From NCBI RefSeq assembly GCF_900182735.1, contig NZ_FXTU01000007.1, forward strand, positions 62,001 to 126,000: a DNA stretch of 64,000 bases, written 5' to 3'. The number at the start of each line of letters is the position of its first letter. Position 1 is the first letter of the stretch. Below are positions 1-8,139 of the stretch, one piece after another. Both the position numbers and the translations under genes were made by a program. The notes under the pieces are model-generated. The model did not search any database. It saw only the letters and a program-made list of their open reading frames with translations, and was not told the origin of the DNA. The DNA is from Laceyella tengchongensis. Its GTDB lineage: Bacteria > Bacillota > Bacilli > Thermoactinomycetales > Thermoactinomycetaceae.

Positions 1-461
1 CAGAGATGACGTTTGCGGATCAAAATTTTTTCCATCCTAGTCAATAACTCCAAGCTGACCAAGGCGAAAACCGTAGTCAACACAGCCCCGAACATAAATC
101 CCGCCCCTACCGCTAGGCCGACGCCGGAGACCACCCACAAAGACGCCGCCGTCGTGAGCCCTGAAACAGAGGCACGATGTCGCAAGATGGTTCCTGCACC
201 CAAAAACCCGATTCCACTCACCACTTGCGCGCTTAAACGCGCTGGGTCAAACCGCACTTGTTCTTCATCCATGTAATCAGTAAACCCGTAAATGGAAATC
301 AACATGATGAGCGCCGACCCCAGACTCACCAAAATATGGGTCCGAAAACCCGCCGGATGATTGTGCCGCTCCCGCTCCCAACCGACAAGCCCTCCCAACA
401 GTCCAGCCATAAACAGGCGCCACGCGATGTCCCAGTACGGAATCACCCACAATTGCCCCAT
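1..461 (-). CDS. MgtC/SapB-family membrane protein (3' part outside window)
   Basis: The frame is open from an ATG at 461 to the window edge, giving about 153 residues without a stop. The ATG is preceded by a GAGAGAGG ribosome site. The N-terminal part has several hydrophobic segments and the family-typical stretch GGLVGWERE followed by GFRTH, then VVSGIGFLGAGTIL and a GLTTAASLW motif, all characteristic of the MgtC/SapB N-terminal membrane domain. MgtC-like proteins are associated with growth in low magnesium and with inhibition of the F-type ATPase in pathogens; in Gram-positive saprophytes the role is not settled. The cytoplasmic C-terminal domain, if present, lies outside the window. No M-box-like leader was recognised in the 150 bases upstream. 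Confidence 0.85.
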   Translation of the reverse strand, partial: MGQLWVIPYWDIAWRLFMAGLLGGLVGWERERHNHPAGFRTHILVSLGSALIMLISIYGFTDYMDEEQVRFDPARLSAQVVSGIGFLGAGTILRHRASVSGLTTAASLWVVSGVGLAVGAGFMFGAVLTTVFALVSLELLTRMEKILIRKRHL

Positions 462-613
462 GGCATCCTCTCTCCTCTTCGCTGTGATGATTCAACTGCC
501 GGACGCCAGACGGCTACTTGGCCGCTGGCAACATCTTTCCCCGTTTATCCTAGCCTGTTCTTGTTCAATTCATAACGAAAACGTAAATCAACGTCATTAA
601 CCAGCCAGGCATC

Positions 614-1279
614 TTATAAACGGTTGACTAACGACGGAAGTTCAGAAAACGTTGACAGGATCATGTCAGCCCCCTGCAACTCTTCCTCCCCTCCGAACTG
701 CGGAAAGCCAGTATATCGGCAACCGATGACAACCAAGCCATTTTCCAAACCTGCCCGCACATCGGATTGTCGGTCCCCAACCATGTACCCTTGTGTAATT
801 CCATGAGTTTCTTTACAAATCCGAACCAAGTCCACTTTGGTTTCCGTTTCATAGTCTCCTGCTGTATAAATTCCCTTAAATAAAGAAATTAATCCTTTAG
901 AACTTAAAGCGCCACGCACATATGGGCCCACACCGTTGCTGGCGATGAATAAAGACCACCCTTGATCAATCAACTGAGGTAGCGTTTCTTCCACTCCTGG
1001 ATAACATTGGCCCACTCCTTGATCAAACAACTCCAACTCTTTGGCCAACATCAACTGATCAGCGGTGTGGCGAACCTCTTTACTCGCTTCAGGCAACAAG
1101 GTTTCCCACAGCTCCTCATGTGTCATGCCAAACACCGATTGAATTTTCTCATCCGAGGGAATCTCCCCATCATACAGTCCTTGCTTCTGCAACTGGACAA
1201 ACGTTTCCCGAAAGGCGGGCACCCCCACTTTTTCTGTTTGGAACAAGGTACCATCCAAGTCAAAGATGATTGCTTTCAT
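614..1279 (-). CDS. HAD-superfamily hydrolase (phosphoglycolate phosphatase/PpaX-like)
   Basis: A 221-residue protein begins at ATG 1279, which has AGAGGAG six bases upstream; an in-frame extension upstream of it is disregarded. Motif I is FDLDGTLF at residues 5-12 (nucleophile and acid Asp), motif II is the FIASNG segment in the middle, and motifs III/IV are VDLVRICKE with GDRQSDVRAG near the C-terminus. An alpha-helical cap lies between motif I and II. These features fit a class I HAD phosphatase acting on small phosphorylated metabolites such as phosphoglycolate or pyrophosphate; the substrate cannot be read from sequence. It stands alone, divergent from the two-component genes and separated from them by 770 bases holding mobile-element debris. 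Confidence 0.85.
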   Translation of the reverse strand: MKAIIFDLDGTLFQTEKVGVPAFRETFVQLQKQGLYDGEIPSDEKIQSVFGMTHEELWETLLPEASKEVRHTADQLMLAKELELFDQGVGQCYPGVEETLPQLIDQGWSLFIASNGVGPYVRGALSSKGLISLFKGIYTAGDYETETKVDLVRICKETHGITQGYMVGDRQSDVRAGLENGLVVIGCRYTGFPQFGGEEELQGADMILSTFSELPSLVNRL

Positions 1280-1539
1280 ATTATCTCCTCTTTCCGTTTT
1301 TGCATTAATTGTGACCAATGTGATGGGAAGCCAACCAAAACACCATCCCTATAAAAAAGGCCCACTCAGGCATGACCCCTGCACGTTTATATTTTATAGC
1401 CAAATTCCCACTAAAACATGAAAGACCGGCTTCACAACGGAGGAATCCCTTAAAACGACTGAGCTGCCCGCTACGAGCCTATCACCTTCGCTAAATACAA
1501 TTGACAAAACTGTGACGAAAATATAAAATTTAAAATACT

Positions 1540-1735
1540 GAAACACCCTTTGGGAAAGAAGTCGTCCTCCATAAATAAGCTTCTTCTCATGCTTACTGGC
1601 ACAGCTTTGCTTGGGAACGCTTCGATGCGGTTCCCATTGCAGGCTACTCCCCCCTGGGCGGCTTCCATGAACAAAGGTGTGTTTTCTCCATTACAACCAC
1701 ATGCCATGGGCGAGTTTCCGCCGATGGTTTTTTAT
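1540..1735 (-). mobile_element. Probable decayed 3' end of an IS605/IS1341-type tnpB element (omega-RNA-like)
   Basis: Read on the minus strand this non-coding stretch has the order seen at the 3' end of tnpB genes: a GGAGTAGCCTG block, a GGGAAC/GTTCCC hairpin (about 1600-1625), an AAGCTGTGCCAGT block (about 1588-1602) and a final imperfect GAAG/CTTC hairpin. These blocks recall the conserved guide-RNA (omega RNA) ends of IS1341-like elements, from memory and not from a search. Upstream on the same strand there is only a short broken reading frame ending in a basic Gly-rich tail near 1735-1790, so no functional nuclease gene survives. A search with tnpB-associated RNA covariance models would settle the call. 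Confidence 0.45.
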
Positions 1736-1865
1736 TTTCTTATCCTCACTCCTCCACCTTTACCCTTCAGGTCATTTCGTCCCTTTTTGTTTACAGATTG
1801 CAAGGCCTACGTCATGATAGATTAAGAAATGATGCCGAACGCTATTTTTCAGATTGGGAAAACGG

Positions 1866-2000
1866 TAGGCGTATCTGATGAATAGGCCAGCGGCTCCAAA
1901 ACCATTTTCTCCTTCGCTTCACTTGTGCATCGGCGCTCCTCGAGAAAAGGTTTTTCCGCCGCTTCTTCCCCACCAACTTGATTCTCCAGACACGCTCTAG
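1866..2000 (-). repeat. MITE-like 135-bp repeat, copy A
   Basis: This segment is a near-identical inverted copy of 12187-12321: the shared core includes a GAATCAAGTTGGTGGGG-type block, AAGCGGCGGAAAA, TTTTCTCGAGGAGC and GATGCACAAGTGAAGCG. Both ends carry imperfect terminal inverted repeats of the form (C)TAG-GGCGTGTCTG, here degenerated to GGCGTATCTG on the left and GAGCGTGTCTG on the right. It has no coding capacity. A short non-coding repeat with terminal inverted repeats in two orientations is typical of a miniature inverted-repeat element mobilised by a transposase elsewhere. It ends about 55 bases before the sensor kinase start and may affect that promoter. Confidence 0.75.
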
Positions 2001-2054
2001 CATCGCCCTACCCTGTTCCCACAGATGAACATGCTATAAAACGGAGTGGTAACG

Positions 2055-2885
2055 TTGCGATACAAACAAATTAAATGGTTGATTCTCACCATCCCGACCG
2101 TCGTGGTTGGGGTGTGGGAATACGTGCGACACGAATTTCTCTTGCCGTACATCTCCATGGATGCGGGCAACATACTGACGCCTGTCATCGTGTTTTTGGT
2201 CACCATCACGTTGTTGTTGCACCTGTTTGTGGTGTATGAAAAAATGCAAGAGGATCTGAAAAAAGAACGGGCGGAAAAAGCCGTGTTACAAGAAAGAGAA
2301 CGGATCGCCAGAGAATTGCACGACGGAATCGCGCAAACCCTATTCTTATGCTCAGTGCAATTGGATCAGCTCAAACTGAAATACGACGATGGGGAACTGA
2401 ATCAGGTGCACAAGCACTTGCGTCTCATCCACGACGATGTGCGCCAATCGATCTACAACCTCAAACACTCTTCCAGTGAAGCATCCCATGTGTGGCATGA
2501 GCGGCTGGTTCACTGGCTCGATCAGTATCGGCTCGACACGGCCATCCACTTGGAAGCCCATATCGACTTGAAGGAAGAGCAATTAACCCCTCGTGAAAAA
2601 GTGGAGCTGTTCCACTGTATTCAGGAAGCACTGACTAACATCCGTAAACATGCGGCAGCCGAACACGTCTCCTTGCGGTTGGAACCCCGTCCGTCTGGAT
2701 GGGCGTTAACAGTGGTTGATGATGGCAAAGGTTTTACTGATGACCCTTTTCAACATCATGACCGCTTCGGTTTGAAGATCATGCAGGAACGAGCCCACAA
2801 CATGAAGGCTGATTTCAGCCTCACACGGGAACATGGCAAAACGAGACTCCAAATCATATCAGCAGGAGGGGATTTGCGTGGCTGA
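2055..2885 (+). CDS. Sensor histidine kinase, NarL/LiaS type (HisKA_3)
   Basis: About 276 residues. Two membrane helices (roughly residues 8-25 and 43-65) bracket a very short external loop, then a coiled linker leads to the dimerisation domain with RERIARELHDGIAQTL, whose His is the phosphorylation site. The ATP-binding domain has an N box (CIQEALTNIRKHA) and a G box (VDDGKGF, followed by FGLKIMQERA). A TTG at 2055 follows GGAG at a suitable distance and is taken as start; a GTG at 2046 in frame overlaps that ribosome site. The gene overlaps the downstream regulator by 8 bases, so the two are co-translated. The tiny sensor loop suggests a membrane-stress or intramembrane signal, as for LiaS or DesK; the signal is unknown. 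Confidence 0.9.
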   Translation: MRYKQIKWLILTIPTVVVGVWEYVRHEFLLPYISMDAGNILTPVIVFLVTITLLLHLFVVYEKMQEDLKKERAEKAVLQERERIARELHDGIAQTLFLCSVQLDQLKLKYDDGELNQVHKHLRLIHDDVRQSIYNLKHSSSEASHVWHERLVHWLDQYRLDTAIHLEAHIDLKEEQLTPREKVELFHCIQEALTNIRKHAAAEHVSLRLEPRPSGWALTVVDDGKGFTDDPFQHHDRFGLKIMQERAHNMKADFSLTREHGKTRLQIISAGGDLRG

Positions 2886-3552
2886 GCCTTGCCGGATTCT
2901 CATTGGAGACGACCACAAACACGCCCGTCAGGCCATGCGGATGATCATCGAGCAAGACCCTTTTTTTGAATTGGTGGGAGAAGCGCAAGACGGTTATGAA
3001 GTGGTGAGGTTGGCAGCTGAGCTGATGCCCGATATGGTGTTGATGGACATCAACATGCCGGGACTGAGCGGTCTAGAAGCGACGCGGATGATCAAGGAAG
3101 CACACCCCTCCATCAAAATCGTGATGGTCACGGTTTCTGATGATGCGTCTGATCTGTTTGAGGCGCTGAAAAAAGGGGCGCAAGGTTACCTATTGAAAAA
3201 CTTGAATCCTTCGATCTGGCTTACCTATTTACGATCCATCGTGGCCGATGAGGCACCGATGCCCAAAGAAATCGCCAGCCGGATTTTGCACGAATTTACC
3301 CCCTCTCCCACCAAGACACCTGCTTCCACAAACTTAACCAGCCGTGAACAAGAGATTCTCACCCATGTGGCCAAAGGATTGAGCAACCGTGAAATTGCGT
3401 CCGCCTGCACGATCTCAGAGTATACGGTTAAGAACCATTTAAAAAACATCATGCAGAAATTGCATTTGCACAACCGGGTGCAATTGGCCCGCTTCGCCGT
3501 TGAACAAGGATGGGTTTCCCAACGGTTTCAGGGAGACAGCGATGAAAAATAG
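2878..3552 (+). CDS. Response regulator, NarL/FixJ family
   Basis: 224 residues from GTG 2878, which follows AGGAGGGG by seven bases and lies inside the end of the kinase gene. The receiver domain has the acidic pair near residue 10-11 (GDDH), the phospho-acceptor Asp in DMVLMDINMPG near residue 58, and a Lys in LKKGAQGYLLK. After a linker of about 25 residues comes a LuxR-type helix-turn-helix (LTSREQEILTHVAKGLSNREIA, then TVKNHLKNIMQKL). It is the cognate partner of the overlapping sensor kinase. A nearby target may be the downstream lipoprotein gene, which begins 86 bases later on the same strand, but no operator was identified. Confidence 0.92.
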   Translation: MAEPCRILIGDDHKHARQAMRMIIEQDPFFELVGEAQDGYEVVRLAAELMPDMVLMDINMPGLSGLEATRMIKEAHPSIKIVMVTVSDDASDLFEALKKGAQGYLLKNLNPSIWLTYLRSIVADEAPMPKEIASRILHEFTPSPTKTPASTNLTSREQEILTHVAKGLSNREIASACTISEYTVKNHLKNIMQKLHLHNRVQLARFAVEQGWVSQRFQGDSDEK

Positions 3553-3638
3553 CCCGAAAGAGGGATAGCCAAACCGCAGGGAAAGGCTGACAATAGAGGT
3601 TGAGCTTTTTTGGAAGGTTCAGAAGGGAGAAAGCAGGA

Positions 3639-4385
3639 ATGAAACGACATACGGCTATGTTATTGGTGGGACTCCTGACCTTGTCTGGAGTATTGACCGC
3701 ATGCCAAACCAACACAAAGCAAACCCAACATCATCAGCACCATACACAGACCACCCAACCCACGCAGTTGAATATTACTTTTCAAACTGATCCAGCCCAT
3801 CCCGACAAGGACAAGCCTGTGAAACTCATCTCTCATATCACAGCCGACAAACAACCTGTCGAAGATGCCAAAGTGGAGTTTGAAGTATGGAAACAAGGTG
3901 ACAAACACCAAATGATCGCAGCCCAAAAAACGAAGGGCGGCGTTTACCAAGCTACTCACACCTTTAAAGAAGACGGACAACATGTAGCGGTTGTGCATGT
4001 GACGACACCGGCAACCCACCAGATGATCAACGCCAGCTTTGTCGTCGGCAATCCCAGCACATCCCATCACGGCACCGCTAGTGACCATCACAAGAGCAAC
4101 CTTCACTTACACATCGAAGCGCCCACTGACGCCAAAGCTGGCACACAAGTGGCCATCACCGGACACGTCTCCAAAGCAAACAAGCCTTTTACCGATGCAA
4201 ACGTCCAATTTGAGTATTGGCGAGAAGGGGATGACAAGCACTTGTTTTCCGACACGGCCGAAACCAAAGCAGGCAATTATGAAACACGGCTCACCTTCGC
4301 CAAACCTGGCACATACCAACTCAAGTTGCATGTGGAAAAAGGTAGCGAACATGACCATACCACACGAACGATCACCATTCAATAA
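3639..4385 (+). CDS. His-rich lipoprotein with two YtkA/FixH-like domains
   Basis: 248 residues from ATG 3639, with AGAAGGGAG upstream. A lipoprotein signal (MKRHTAMLLVGLL, lipobox LTAC) is followed by a His/Gln/Thr-rich linker containing HHQHH. Two homologous immunoglobulin-like domains follow, about residues 38-128 and 148-246. They repeat the pattern K-P-V/F-x-DA-x-V-x-FE-V/Y-W-x-x-G-D-KH and a G-x-Y-x-x-x-x-x-F-x-x-x-G stretch, which fits the YtkA-like/FixH family, single-domain in most Bacilli. A second His-rich linker (SHHGT, DHHKS) separates them. YtkA-like proteins are often near copper or cytochrome oxidase genes, so extracytoplasmic metal binding is a reasonable inference, unproven. 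Co-transcription with the two-component pair is plausible. Confidence 0.8.
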   Translation: MKRHTAMLLVGLLTLSGVLTACQTNTKQTQHHQHHTQTTQPTQLNITFQTDPAHPDKDKPVKLISHITADKQPVEDAKVEFEVWKQGDKHQMIAAQKTKGGVYQATHTFKEDGQHVAVVHVTTPATHQMINASFVVGNPSTSHHGTASDHHKSNLHLHIEAPTDAKAGTQVAITGHVSKANKPFTDANVQFEYWREGDDKHLFSDTAETKAGNYETRLTFAKPGTYQLKLHVEKGSEHDHTTRTITIQ

Positions 4386-4489
4386 AAATGAAAGCCACAA
4401 GCATTTCCACAACAGCAAACTTTTGATAAAATAAGCCAAACGGGATCATATCCCGTCACCCAACAAATGAGCTAATTCCACTTACGAAA

Positions 4490-4530
4490 GAGGAACCGCC
4501 CAAATACAGGCGGCTCCTCTTTTGTTTCTT
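4490..4530 (+). terminator. Rho-independent terminator after the lipoprotein gene
   Basis: Stem GAGGAACCGCC pairs with GGCGGCTCCTC around an 8-base loop, followed by TTTTGTTTCTT. It lies between convergent genes, and the T-run serves the plus strand. Confidence 0.85.
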
Positions 4531-4559
4531 GGGATTGATTTGCCTTCGCATCTATCTTC

Positions 4560-5645
4560 TTACCGGATTTGTTCCAACGGCGCTTGGCCTGTCACATACA
4601 CCATGTAGCACAGGAATGCGATCAATCCGATATACGCAATGCCGAATGCCCATCGCGTCTTGGGAGAAACACTGTAATACTTCTCATCTCGATTAATCGC
4701 TCCGATCCGTTCGGGTGTGTATCTCCCTTCCAATATCATTCGCACCACACCTTGCCCCTCAGTGGTGGTCTTAACCAAGTTCAACTCATGCAATTCCCCT
4801 TGCATTTCGAAGGTGGCGATGGTGCCCAAGCCAGGAAATTCCACTGCCACCTGGTGGCTTTGATCTTCCAATTCACAATACTGAACAAACGGCAATGGGC
4901 GACGATGGTCTTCCCCAGGAATCCATACGCCTGCCTCGGAAAACTTCTGTTCTTCGATTTTGGCCTCGATTTGAAACAAACTCGGTTTTGCTTTCCGCTT
5001 CTTGCGCCCATATGTAGACCATAATTCAATAACAAACATAATGTAAATGATAATCAAGAGAATGCTTTTCGTCCATATGATTAGCGCCGCGCCCAGGATC
5101 AAGCCTAGTCCCCACAGCCAGCGCGTCACAGCAGTGACGATGCGACCGCCGTCCAAGGGATGTACCGGAATCATGTTAAACAAATTGATCATGAAGCCCA
5201 CCACGGCAACCGCCACCATAGTGGGGGAATCCAGCCATAACCCCAATCCATAGCAGGCGAGGGCCCCCAACGTTCCCATCAGAGGACCGCCATAAGCGAT
5301 AAATGCTTCCGTCGCAGCGTCTGAAGGCTGGCGCTTCATCGTAATCAGCGCCCCTAAGAACGGGATGAACGACGGCGCCGAAACTGGAAGGCCTTTGAGC
5401 CGTGCTGCCCACACATGCCCCATCTCATGAATGAATATCATCATGACCAGCCCGACAGCAAACTCAAAGGGGTAGATCAAGGCATAACCGCCGATCGACA
5501 CAAACATCGAAACCAACGTCCCGCCGAATTTGCCAAATTTCAACAATGGCAACAAGGCCTTCAACTTTCCACCTAAACTGAGAAGCAGCACCCCCAATCC
5601 GCCCAACCATGATATGAGCCCGCCCTTCTTCTTCTCCCCTTCCAC
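4560..5645 (-). CDS. Site-2-type intramembrane zinc metalloprotease (peptidase M50)
   Basis: 361 residues from GTG 5645 with AAAGGAGG upstream. The zinc motif HEMGH sits in a membrane helix around residue 73-77 and the third ligand lies in MIPVHPLDGGR near residue 165, the two hallmarks of family M50. A basic N-terminus and at least five hydrophobic segments surround them. The C-terminal half is a hydrophilic domain of about 120 residues (roughly 215-335) and a last membrane helix, an arrangement unlike RseP (no PDZ seen) or SpoIVFB (no CBS seen). It probably cleaves a membrane-embedded substrate, but neighbours give no hint which. The gene stands alone between two terminators. Confidence 0.85.
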   Translation of the reverse strand: MEGEKKKGGLISWLGGLGVLLLSLGGKLKALLPLLKFGKFGGTLVSMFVSIGGYALIYPFEFAVGLVMMIFIHEMGHVWAARLKGLPVSAPSFIPFLGALITMKRQPSDAATEAFIAYGGPLMGTLGALACYGLGLWLDSPTMVAVAVVGFMINLFNMIPVHPLDGGRIVTAVTRWLWGLGLILGAALIIWTKSILLIIIYIMFVIELWSTYGRKKRKAKPSLFQIEAKIEEQKFSEAGVWIPGEDHRRPLPFVQYCELEDQSHQVAVEFPGLGTIATFEMQGELHELNLVKTTTEGQGVVRMILEGRYTPERIGAINRDEKYYSVSPKTRWAFGIAYIGLIAFLCYMVYVTGQAPLEQIR

Positions 5646-5751
5646 AATCTCTTGCCTCCTTTAAACCAATCATGACTACCTTTTTCCCTCTTTCCATAAA
5701 ATTATGCAAAAAAACAGAGGGCAACCATCCACTTCAGATAACATTGCTCAC

Positions 5752-5790
5752 CAAAAACAAAAAATTGCACCCCGCTAAGAGGTGCAATTT
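5752..5790 (-). terminator. Terminator of the tRNA-Ala transcript
   Basis: On the minus strand AAATTGCACC pairs with GGTGCAATTT across a 9-base loop and is followed by TTTTGTTTTTG. It starts a few bases beyond the CCA end of the tRNA. Confidence 0.85.
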
Positions 5791-5796
5791 GTGAAG

Positions 5797-5872
5797 TGGT
5801 GGAGCTAAGCGGATTCGAACCGCTGACCCCCTGCTTGCAAGGCAGGTGCTCTCCCAGCTGAGCTATAGCCCC
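5797..5872 (-). tRNA. tRNA-Ala(TGC)
   Basis: A 76-base cloverleaf beginning GGGGCTATAGCTCAGC with anticodon loop CTTGCAAG (anticodon TGC), T-arm GGTTCGAATCC and an encoded CCA end. The acceptor stem GGGGCTA pairs with TAGCTCC with one G-T pair. It is a lone tRNA gene followed at once by its own terminator. Confidence 0.97.
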
Positions 5873-5944
5873 ATATGTAATTAAATACAAGAGATATATT
5901 ACTATCCCCATAAGCGAAAGTCAAGCGGTTGAGGAAAGCCATAC

Positions 5945-5975
5945 AGCCTAAAAAAGCCGGCTCTAATGAGCCGAC
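5945..5975 (-). terminator. Terminator of the pseudokinase operon
   Basis: On the minus strand GTCGGCTC pairs with GAGCCGGC around an ATTA loop, followed by TTTTTTAGG. It lies a few bases beyond the stop of the 67-residue protein gene. Confidence 0.85.
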
Positions 5976-5981
5976 TGCCGA

Positions 5982-6185
5982 CTATTCTTCTTCTTTTGCC
6001 TTCTCCTTGACTTCTGTGCTGGCTGGCACCGGTGGGAAATCTACTTTTTCCAACTCCATCTGCAATGAAGGGACCTGCACCACCACCGGGGGCAACGCCT
6101 CACTATACGGGGCGAAAGAGAAAAACGCACCGATCCCAACAATTGCAACCAACCAACCCATCCGGCGGTTATTGTTTTTTCTCAT
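5982..6185 (-). CDS. Small single-pass membrane or secreted protein, unknown function
   Basis: 67 residues from ATG 6185, with GAGGAAAAG upstream. A basic N-terminus is followed by a hydrophobic segment (WLVAIVGIGAFFSFA, residues 11-25). Then comes a Pro/Val-rich stretch and an acidic, Lys/Glu-rich tail; the segment may be a signal peptide or a membrane anchor. The start lies 17 bases inside the end of the TPR pseudokinase gene, and the operon terminator follows the stop directly. It is therefore the third gene of that operon and is probably translated in coupling with it. I do not recognise a family. The tight operon position and ribosome site are the main reasons to believe it is real. Confidence 0.7.
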   Translation of the reverse strand: MRKNNNRRMGWLVAIVGIGAFFSFAPYSEALPPVVVQVPSLQMELEKVDFPPVPASTEVKEKAKEEE

Positions 6186-8139
6186 CGGTCTTTTCCTCCT
6201 TCTTGGTGTCTGCTTTTTGTGGCTTAATCTGCTGGGCTTTTTTGATCGCGTCTTGGATCAGCGAGTTGTTTGCGTCTATCTGATAAGCCTTTTCCAACAC
6301 GCTGAGGGCATTCTCCTTGTCCCCCAACGCAATGTACGTCAAGCCAAGCTGATATTGATAGATGGCATTATTCGGCTCCAACTCCGCCGCTTTCAATGCC
6401 GCCAGGTTGGCAGACTTAAAGTTGCCGTGCAAATAATGAGCCAACGCTTTGTAATATTGCCCCTTAGGGAAACGCTTTTCCTTATCCACCGCATCATTAA
6501 ACGCGCGATAAGCCCGTTTGCTGTATTCGGCCATCTCTTCTTCCCTTTTCTGAAGGGTTAGCGAAGTGTTTTTGGAGACTTGCTCCCATTTTTTCAGGTA
6601 GAGTACGCCCAATGTGAGATGGTACTCCTCCTGCTTCCGATCAGCATATTTTGCCGCCTTTTTGGCCTCCGTGATCGCATCGTCCAGCTGGCCCTTCATG
6701 TTTAAATAAACGGCTAAATCATGATAATAGCGAGGCGTCTTCTTGCTGACGATAGTAGCGTAGCGAAGGGATTGAATCGCTTTGTCATATTGTTTCAAAG
6801 CCCCATAAATCTTGCCTTGGTGATAATAATATGAACCGGCACCTGGATTCAGCTTCACGGCACGGTTCGCCGCTTCCAGCGCCCCAGTGTAGTCCTTCAG
6901 GTAATAAGAGAAAACCGACAAATCGTCAAGTAATCTTGGCTCATCAGGGAATTCGGCAACAGCTGCTTCCAGCACCACTTTCCCCTTTTCATATTGTTGG
7001 GCCACACCATACATATTGGCCAAGTTAATATAGTACTCTTTTTTCCCCAGATCGGCGCTCAACGCCTTGCGTCCCAGTGCGATCGCTTGCTCCAACTGTT
7101 TGCGGTCATATGCCAAGTTGGATTGCTGATAATAGGCAAACGCCTGTTCAGCATCCTTCTCCACGGAAGAATCAAGAATGCCGCCAGCGGCCAGCACGTC
7201 TTCCGCCGAATCACCACTCAACCACATGAAACCCCCAACAGCCACCGCCAAAGCGGCAACGACACCAAGCAACGCGGCTATAGGACGGCGTGCCCGCGGA
7301 CGTTGTTCCACCTGCTTCCGTTTCTCCGCTTGCTTCCCTTTCACCGGTCTGGGAAGGGTTTCTTCTTTTGAATTCTTGGTTTCTACTTTGGCTGGCAAAA
7401 CTTCGCCTGCCGACTTGGATTTTTTTTGCTTTTTTTCTTCGTACTGCTCAGCCCAACGCCAGAAATCGCGCACTCGCGGCCTTTTTAGTGGATCAGCTGA
7501 CAACGCGCGCTGAATTAGGCTTTCTAACTCCAACGACATGTCTTTCCGCGTCTCTTTCACCGGTTCCACTTTATCGGCTTTGTCATCAACCCGCTTCCCC
7601 GTCAACATCTGGTACAGCACTTGGGCCACTTTCTTCACGTCTTCCGCTTCCCGGCGCGCCAATCCAAACAGACGTTTAGGGCCGCCAAACAAGAACCGGA
7701 CTTCCCCAGTGGAGGTAATCATCATGTTTTGCGGGTCAATCAATGCAAACTGCTCTTCATCATAACATTGCATCAAATGGTTGGTGACCGTCTTCAAAAT
7801 GCGCGCCACTTCATCCATCGTCAGTGGAGCACTACGCATGAGATAGACCCCAAACAGGATGCCCTCCATCTTGTTAAATACCTGATACAGCTTCCCGTCT
7901 TCCAAAAACACTTCCTGAATCGGAAAAAACATTTCCTGATTCCGCGACATCAACTCATCCAATTCATAATCAGCCGGTTTTTTCTTCATATTGACCGCAT
8001 GGATAAAACGAGTTTGCCCAGAATCCGGACCTTCCTTCTTCACGGTTGTGTAGTAAAGTACCCCTTCCACGAAGGGAAACACACTAGTGATCTCATATGT
8101 ACCCTGAATGATATCGCCTTTCTGTTTAAACTCACTCAT
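6169..8139 (-). CDS. Membrane-anchored pseudokinase-TPR protein, unknown function
   Basis: 656 residues from ATG 8139 (GGAGGAG upstream); it overlaps the end of the preceding gene by 8 bases. Residues 1-240 form a protein-kinase-like fold. The catalytic loop reads ALIDPQNMMI, without the HRD Asp, and the DFG position reads LFGG. The late kinase pattern DPLKRPRVRDFW is retained, so this looks like a pseudokinase. A Lys/Arg-rich linker follows, then a membrane helix near 286-308 (IAALLGVVAALAVAVGGFMW). The outer part has about seven or eight TPR-like repeats (residues 340-630), such as YYINLANMYG, YYYHQGKIYGALKQYDKAI and YQYQLGLTYIALGDKENAL, and a Lys-rich tail. It probably assembles partners across the membrane. 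EssB-type proteins also carry a pseudokinase domain, but no ESX genes are here. Confidence 0.8.
   Translation of the reverse strand: MSEFKQKGDIIQGTYEITSVFPFVEGVLYYTTVKKEGPDSGQTRFIHAVNMKKKPADYELDELMSRNQEMFFPIQEVFLEDGKLYQVFNKMEGILFGVYLMRSAPLTMDEVARILKTVTNHLMQCYDEEQFALIDPQNMMITSTGEVRFLFGGPKRLFGLARREAEDVKKVAQVLYQMLTGKRVDDKADKVEPVKETRKDMSLELESLIQRALSADPLKRPRVRDFWRWAEQYEEKKQKKSKSAGEVLPAKVETKNSKEETLPRPVKGKQAEKRKQVEQRPRARRPIAALLGVVAALAVAVGGFMWLSGDSAEDVLAAGGILDSSVEKDAEQAFAYYQQSNLAYDRKQLEQAIALGRKALSADLGKKEYYINLANMYGVAQQYEKGKVVLEAAVAEFPDEPRLLDDLSVFSYYLKDYTGALEAANRAVKLNPGAGSYYYHQGKIYGALKQYDKAIQSLRYATIVSKKTPRYYHDLAVYLNMKGQLDDAITEAKKAAKYADRKQEEYHLTLGVLYLKKWEQVSKNTSLTLQKREEEMAEYSKRAYRAFNDAVDKEKRFPKGQYYKALAHYLHGNFKSANLAALKAAELEPNNAIYQYQLGLTYIALGDKENALSVLEKAYQIDANNSLIQDAIKKAQQIKPQKADTKKEEKTDEKKQ

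Noticed and set aside
1550..1825. 91-codon plus-strand frame and 78-codon minus-strand frame in the gap before the kinase
   Set aside because: Both lie over the omega-RNA-like remnant, without ribosome sites or protein-like composition.
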